A stretch of 64,000 nt of DNA, taken from positions 6,850,001 to 6,914,000 of the forward strand of contig NC_022657.1 of assembly GCF_000494755.1 (NCBI RefSeq). Reading direction: 5' to 3'. The notes below the pieces were generated by a model. The model searched no databases and was not told where the DNA came from. It saw only the letters and a program-made list of their open reading frames with translations. Shown piece by piece: positions 59,810 through 64,000 of the stretch. Position numbers and translations under genes: made by a program. Position 1 is the stretch's first letter, and every line of letters starts with the position of its first letter. This DNA is from Amorphoplanes friuliensis DSM 7358. GTDB lineage: Bacteria; Actinomycetota; Actinomycetes; Mycobacteriales; Micromonosporaceae.

Positions 59810-60672
59810 AGCGCCTCGATCGCGGGCATGACCTCGGTCCGCAGCGTCTCGATCTTGCCGAGATCGTGGACGCCGGCGACCATGCCGTGTCCGACGGTGA
59901 TGCCGAGAGCGGCCAGCCGGGTCAGATCGGCGATCACCTCGCCGACCCGCTCACCCTTGGCGCCCGGGTCCAGGTTGAGGATCGCGGTCTTCTCGATGGT
60001 GTCGTAGTCGCGGCCCTCGGCGGTGCAGTGCTCCCGCAGGACGTCGAGCTTGTGCGCGACCTCGTGGCTGTCGAAGAGGTTGCACGAGTCGGCGTACTTC
60101 GCGACGAAGCGCAGCGTCTTCTTCTCACCGCCACCACCGATCAGGATCGGCGGGTGCGGCCGGGACAGCGGCAGCGGCGAGTTCAGCAGCCGGCCCAGCT
60201 GGTAGTGCTTGCCGTGGAAGGCGGTCTCGTCGCCGTGGAACATCTGCAGGCAGATCTGCAGAGCCTCCTCGAGGCGCTCGAAACGCTCGGCGGTGGGCGG
60301 GAAGAGCAGACCCAGACCCTGGGACTCCTCCTCGTTCCAGGCGGCGCCGATGCCGAGCATCGCCCGGCCACCGGAGAGCACGTCCAGGGTGGTCACCGCC
60401 TTGGCCAGCAGGCCGGGGTCACGGTAGACGACACCGGTCACCAAGGTCAGCAGCTTGGCCCGGCTGGTGTGCGCAGCGAGAAAACCGAGCGTCGTGTACG
60501 CCTCGAGCATCTCGTTCTCCGGCGTACCGAAGATCTGCCAGAGGTGGTCCATGACGCTGATGCGGTCGAAGCCGGCCTCGTCGGCGGCCGAGGCCACGTC
60601 GGCCAGCACGGGCCCGAGCCGGGGCGCGCCTTCCGGCCAGGTGAAATCGGCGATGTGCAGACCCAGTTTCAC
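59806..60672 (-). CDS. LLM-class F420-dependent oxidoreductase
   Basis: This 288-residue luciferase-like TIM barrel has FDRISVMDHLWQ near residue 35, LLTLVTGVVYRDPGLLAKAVTTLDVLSGGR, MLGIGAAWNEEE and PPILIGGGGEKKTLRF. Actinobacterial members normally use F420, which fits the fgd gene nearby. The substrate is unknown. It is the first gene of a two-gene unit with the HAD phosphatase (4-base overlap). The upstream 291 bases to the divergent glycosyltransferase contain a promoter candidate for that gene and nothing else recognisable. Confidence 0.88.
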   Translation of the reverse strand: MKLGLHIADFTWPEGAPRLGPVLADVASAADEAGFDRISVMDHLWQIFGTPENEMLEAYTTLGFLAAHTSRAKLLTLVTGVVYRDPGLLAKAVTTLDVLSGGRAMLGIGAAWNEEESQGLGLLFPPTAERFERLEEALQICLQMFHGDETAFHGKHYQLGRLLNSPLPLSRPHPPILIGGGGEKKTLRFVAKYADSCNLFDSHEVAHKLDVLREHCTAEGRDYDTIEKTAILNLDPGAKGERVGEVIADLTRLAALGITVGHGMVAGVHDLGKIETLRTEVMPAIEAL

Positions 60673-60883
60673 TGCGACGGTTCCTCTCGGACGGTGGGGT
60701 GATCCCCGCGAAGAACACTATCCTGCTGCATTCGCGCCCGGATTGCCCTTTATCGACGGCCGCTTTGTAACTCTCCGTAGTTTTATTCAGGTCCACAGGA
60801 TGGACACTCAACCGTTTAAGGCGCACAGGAGCTGCAAATACCCGATGGGCCGGTCGGTTCGCCATGGTCACCGATCTGCCGAG

Positions 60884-60911
60884 TTGACGCACCGTAATCG
60901 ATTGGTAAGTT
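60884..60911 (+). promoter_or_regulatory. Promoter candidate for the GT2 gene
   Basis: TTGACG and TAAGTT are separated by 16 bases, about 50 bases before the ATG. The surrounding DNA is locally AT-rich. Confidence 0.4.
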
Positions 60912-60963
60912 GTTGACCGGTCCCACCCCGCAGACCCCCGTAACCCGCCGAGGAGCCACCGCC

Positions 60964-61953
60964 ATGCCTCCCGCGCCGCGCCACGACCAGTGGTCGACCC
61001 CCTCCGTGACCGTGGTGATCCCCGCGCTCAACGAGGAGCACAACCTGCCCCTCATCCTCGAGAACCTCCCGCCGGTCGACGAGGTGATCGTGGTCGACGG
61101 CCGGTCGCACGACGACACCGTCGCGGTCGCCCGCGAGGTACGCCCCGACGTGGTCGTGATCCGCCAGACCCGTACCGGCAAGGGCAACGCGCTCGTCTGC
61201 GGTTTCGCCGCGAGCACCAGCGACATCATCGTCACGCTCAACGCCGACGGCTCGGCGGACCCGCAGGAGATCCCCCGCTTCGTCGACGCGCTGCTCTCCG
61301 GCGCCGAGGTCGCGCACGGTTCCCGTTTCCGCCCCGGCGGTGACCACCGTGACGCCGGAGCCCTCGAGCGCACCGGGCACCAGGCGCTGAGCCGTCTGGT
61401 CAACCTCTTCTTCGGGACACGGTTCACCGACCTCAGCTGCGGCTACAACGCCTACTGGCGTGCGCTGGTCCCGGCGCTCGACCTGCCCGCACCCGACGTC
61501 CGCGGCCCGAAACGCGGCCTGGCCTGGGGCGAGGGCCCGGAGATCGACACGCTGGCCACGATCCGGATGGCCGCGCAGGGACTCCGGGTGGTCGAGGTGG
61601 CCACGGTCGGATACCCGCGCCTGGACGGCGACCGGCCGCGCCGGGTGCTGCCGGCCGCGGTGCGGGCGGTGCGGACCGCCTACTCCGAATACGTACGCCG
61701 CTGGAAGATCGGCCGCCGCCCGGCGCCGCAACGCCGCCTGTCCGAGCCGCTCCGGCCGCTTCACGAGAACGAGCCCACGGGCCGTCATGCCGCCCGCCAC
61801 TCGGTGCCGCCGCCCCCGCGCGACCGTGACGGTGGCCGGCGCGGACGGCGACGTCCCGACCTCACCGTCATTCAGGGCGAGGGCCGGGACGACCGCTGGG
61901 ACGGCACGACGCACCTGCGCGCCGTCCCGGGGGAGAACTTCCGGAACTACTGA
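60964..61953 (+). CDS. GT2-family glycosyltransferase (dolichol-phosphate-mannose-synthase-like)
   Basis: The protein is 329 residues. The GT-A domain has VTVVIPALNEEHNLPLIL, DEVIVVDGRSHDDTVAVA, TGKGNALVCGFAAS and LNADGSADPQEI with the DxD-type metal motif, then FTDLSCGYNAYWR. The last 90 residues are a proline/arginine-rich tail with no membrane helix. This branch usually transfers to polyprenyl phosphate or to cell-wall glycans. The ATG has GAGGAG eight bases upstream. The 3' end overlaps the convergent fgd gene by 7 bases. Confidence 0.87.
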   Translation: MPPAPRHDQWSTPSVTVVIPALNEEHNLPLILENLPPVDEVIVVDGRSHDDTVAVAREVRPDVVVIRQTRTGKGNALVCGFAASTSDIIVTLNADGSADPQEIPRFVDALLSGAEVAHGSRFRPGGDHRDAGALERTGHQALSRLVNLFFGTRFTDLSCGYNAYWRALVPALDLPAPDVRGPKRGLAWGEGPEIDTLATIRMAAQGLRVVEVATVGYPRLDGDRPRRVLPAAVRAVRTAYSEYVRRWKIGRRPAPQRRLSEPLRPLHENEPTGRHAARHSVPPPPRDRDGGRRGRRRPDLTVIQGEGRDDRWDGTTHLRAVPGENFRNY

Positions 61954-62948
61954 ACGCGATCGCGGAGGCGGGGCAGGATCTCCTCGCCGTAAACGCGCAG
62001 GAACCTGTCCTGGTCGGGGCCGGGCGCGTGGAAGACCAGGTGCTTGAAACCCATGTCGAGGTACTCGGTCACCTTGGCGGCGTGCTCCTCCGGGTCGGAG
62101 GAGACGATCCACCGGGTCACGGTGCGGTCGACCGGGAGCTCGTCGGCCAGCCGCTGCATCTCGACCGGGTCCTCGACGCCGGTCTTCTCGTCCGGCGACA
62201 GCGCCAGCGCACCCCAGTACTGCGTGTCGTTGCGCGCCTTCTCCAGGTCGGGGTCGAAGGAGACCTTGACCTCGATCATCAGGTCGACGTCGTCCAGCGA
62301 GCGGTTCGCCTTCTCCGCCCCCTCGCGCACGGCGGGGAGCAACGTGTCCGTGTAGAGCTCGCTCCCCTTGCCGCTGGTGGTGATGAAGCCGTCGGCGATG
62401 CGGCCGGCGAGCCGGGTCGCCGCCGGGCCGGACGCGCCGATGTAGATCGGCACCGGCTGCTCGGGCTTGTCGTAGATCGTGGCGAGCTCGGTGCGGTAGA
62501 ACGTGCCGTCGAAGGTGACCCGGTCCTCGGTCCAGAGCTGCCGGATCAGGGTCACCGCCTCCTTGAGGCGGGCGAAACGCTCCTTGCCGTCCGGCCAGTG
62601 GAGGCCGAGCGGCACCTCGTTGAGCGACTCCCCCGAGCCGACGCCGAGGATGACACGACCGGGCGCGAGGCAGCCGAGGGTCGCGAAGGCCTGCGCCACG
62701 ACTGCCGGGTGGTACCGGAAGGTCGGGGTGAGCACGCTGGTGCCGATCAGCACCCGCTCGGTGCTCGTCGCGAGCGCGCCGAGCCAGGGCAGCGCGGCGG
62801 GCGCGTGCCCGCCGTCGTGCCGCCACGGCTGGAAGTGGTCGCTGACGAACACCGAGTCGAAGCCCTGGCGCTCCGCCTCGATGCCGTACCCGAGGAGTTC
62901 ACGCGGCGCGAACTGCTCCGCCGATGCCTTGTAGCCGAACCGAATCAT
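61947..62948 (-). CDS. fgd: F420-dependent glucose-6-phosphate dehydrogenase (FGD)
   Basis: The protein is 333 residues. It carries the FGD-specific blocks GYKASAEQFAPRELL, VSDHFQPWRHDGGHAP, LIGTSVLTPTFRYHPAVVAQ, LGVGSGESLNE, FITTSGKGSELYT and HLVFHAPGPDQDRFL, close to mycobacterial Fgd1. It oxidises glucose-6-phosphate to 6-phosphogluconolactone and reduces coenzyme F420, feeding F420H2-dependent enzymes such as the LLM oxidoreductase 1.3 kb away. His and Trp of the SDHFQPW active-site region are present. Confidence 0.95.
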   Translation of the reverse strand: MIRFGYKASAEQFAPRELLGYGIEAERQGFDSVFVSDHFQPWRHDGGHAPAALPWLGALATSTERVLIGTSVLTPTFRYHPAVVAQAFATLGCLAPGRVILGVGSGESLNEVPLGLHWPDGKERFARLKEAVTLIRQLWTEDRVTFDGTFYRTELATIYDKPEQPVPIYIGASGPAATRLAGRIADGFITTSGKGSELYTDTLLPAVREGAEKANRSLDDVDLMIEVKVSFDPDLEKARNDTQYWGALALSPDEKTGVEDPVEMQRLADELPVDRTVTRWIVSSDPEEHAAKVTEYLDMGFKHLVFHAPGPDQDRFLRVYGEEILPRLRDRVQ

Positions 62949-62957
62949 GATCCGACC

Positions 62958-64000
62958 CTATCCCGCGGCCTTGTACGCCTTACCCGCCTCGGTCGGAGTC
63001 GACGAGTCCTTGTAGAGCCCGAAGTCGACGCTGTCACCCACGGCGGGCAGGCCGAACCAGGCGTACCGCTCGACGAACGAGCGCTTCTCCATGCCGGCCG
63101 TGGTGCCCTTGATGAACGCCGCTTCCTGGGCGCCCGTCGGGTACTTCGGCGAGCCGGTGAAGTTCATCAGGCCGTACTCGGTGACCCAGATCGGCAGGTC
63201 GTACTTCTTGTGCACCGCGTCGACGTAACCCAGGAACTGCCCGACCGCGGCGTCGCTGAAGTCGGAGCCGTACCAGTGCAGGGTGATGAAGTCGACGCGC
63301 AGGTTCTTCGCCTTGGCGCCCTTCATGAAGCGGTCGAGCCAGCCGCCGTCCGTGTCACCGCCGTACGCCACCGCCGGACTGCCCAGGCGCATCCCGGTGT
63401 CCTGGAGCTTCGGCCAGTCGGCGAGGGCGTCCTCGACGCTCATGTTCGCCTGCCCGCCCATGTCCGGCTCGTTGAAGCCGAGCAGCACGTCGCCCTCCTT
63501 CTTCGCCTTGGCGAAGGTGGCGGAGGTGACGTTCGCCTTGCCCCAGATCATCGGCACGAACTCGACGTCCGACGGGGCCGGCATGGAGTCGTTGTCCGGT
63601 GCCCAGTTGTAGTACCAACCGGCGCCGACGTCGTCGAGCGCGCCCTTGATCCCCGCGAACTGCCAGGTGCCGACGCCCTTCTTGGCCGAGGTCTCGGTCG
63701 GCGGCACGGGTACGACGGGCGCCTTGGTCTTCTTCTTGGTCGGTGACGGCTTCGCGGACGGTGACACCGAGGTTGCGCTCGGGGTCGGTGCCGGCAGGGA
63801 GAGCTTCGGGGCGGGTGCCGCCGTCGACACGACGGCCGCGTTGGCGGCCGGCTTGTCGTCGTTGGTGTAGACCACCGCAGCGGCGCCACCACCGGCCACG
63901 GCGCCCGTCGCCAGCATGGCGGTCAGCACGCGGCGGCCGACACCGACGCCGCCCTTGACCGCGATCTTGGCCGCCAGGGCCTTGCCGGAGACCGCGTGGG
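62958..64000 (-). CDS. Secreted Asl1-like (GH128-type) glycoside hydrolase, cut by window end
   Basis: The frame is open to the window edge, giving 346 codons without a secure start. A hydrophobic signal-like helix (VLTAMLATGAVAGGGAAAVV) is followed by a Pro/Ser/Lys-rich linker and then the catalytic domain. The two acid residues expected for this clan are in LLGFNEPDMGG and WVTEYGLMNF, and FITLHWYGSDF matches the family barrel. Relatives cleave beta-1,3-glucans of fungal walls. A GTG at 63929 is a possible start, but the conserved-looking basic stretch upstream suggests the gene begins outside the window. Confidence 0.85.
   Translation of the reverse strand, partial: HAVSGKALAAKIAVKGGVGVGRRVLTAMLATGAVAGGGAAAVVYTNDDKPAANAAVVSTAAPAPKLSLPAPTPSATSVSPSAKPSPTKKKTKAPVVPVPPTETSAKKGVGTWQFAGIKGALDDVGAGWYYNWAPDNDSMPAPSDVEFVPMIWGKANVTSATFAKAKKEGDVLLGFNEPDMGGQANMSVEDALADWPKLQDTGMRLGSPAVAYGGDTDGGWLDRFMKGAKAKNLRVDFITLHWYGSDFSDAAVGQFLGYVDAVHKKYDLPIWVTEYGLMNFTGSPKYPTGAQEAAFIKGTTAGMEKRSFVERYAWFGLPAVGDSVDFGLYKDSSTPTEAGKAYKAAG

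Overview
This is very high GC, gene-dense actinobacterial chromosome. It carries the F420-dependent glucose-6-phosphate dehydrogenase signature, many GTG starts and many 4-base stop/start overlaps. Two chemoreceptor-type proteins sit beside a GGDEF/EAL protein, which fits a motile-spore genus of Micromonosporaceae such as Actinoplanes; that placement is inference. I see no rRNA, tRNA, insertion sequence, prophage or CRISPR array. The window reads as ordinary chromosome with a strong secretory and carbohydrate flavour.

Layout. 1-3.6 kb (minus): a truncated membrane protein, then yidD and an operon of anchored GlnH-type binding protein, multi-pass membrane protein and PP2C phosphatase, which looks like amino-acid-sensing phospho-signalling. 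3.65-10.5 kb: a catalase-fold protein, then the glgX-treY-treZ operon that makes trehalose from glycogen. 10.8-12.6 kb: a CPA1 Na+/H+ antiporter coupled to a UBP zinc-finger protein. 12.8-18.7 kb (plus): six overlapping genes (KAS III, GT2, acyl-AMP ligase, GT2, P450-like, NAD-dependent reductase) forming an uncharacterised OleA/OleC/OleD-like lipid or natural-product cluster with glycosyltransferases. This is the best candidate for an undescribed system here. 18.6-25.3 kb: a lipoprotein, an EcsC-like protein, GGDEF/EAL, a chemoreceptor and PAC2. 25.3-33.7 kb: an exported C1 peptidase with five TIG repeats, a soluble GAF-GAF receptor, an esterase, unknowns, a secreted beta-propeller, about 1 kb of repeat-rich non-coding DNA, and trmB.

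33.7-44.2 kb: a GAF/PAS histidine kinase, a methanethiol-oxidase (SBP56) gene coupled to a histidine-rich membrane protein, gamma-glutamyltransferase, and a heterodimeric ABC exporter behind a perfect palindrome and a 16-codon leader ORF. 44.2-57.3 kb: secreted degradative enzymes (TAP-type peptidase, M14 carboxypeptidase, PQQ-type sugar dehydrogenase, S15 peptidase, GH97 glycosidase) and a sodium:solute symporter. 57.2-64 kb: a TetR/flavin-monooxygenase divergent pair, a HAD phosphatase, two F420/LLM-family genes (one is fgd), a GT2, and an Asl1-like glycosidase cut by the window end.

An architectural feature runs through the window. All ten convergent gene pairs either overlap at their 3' ends or lie within 15 bases of each other, three of them sharing one 4-base stop-codon palindrome or near-palindrome.
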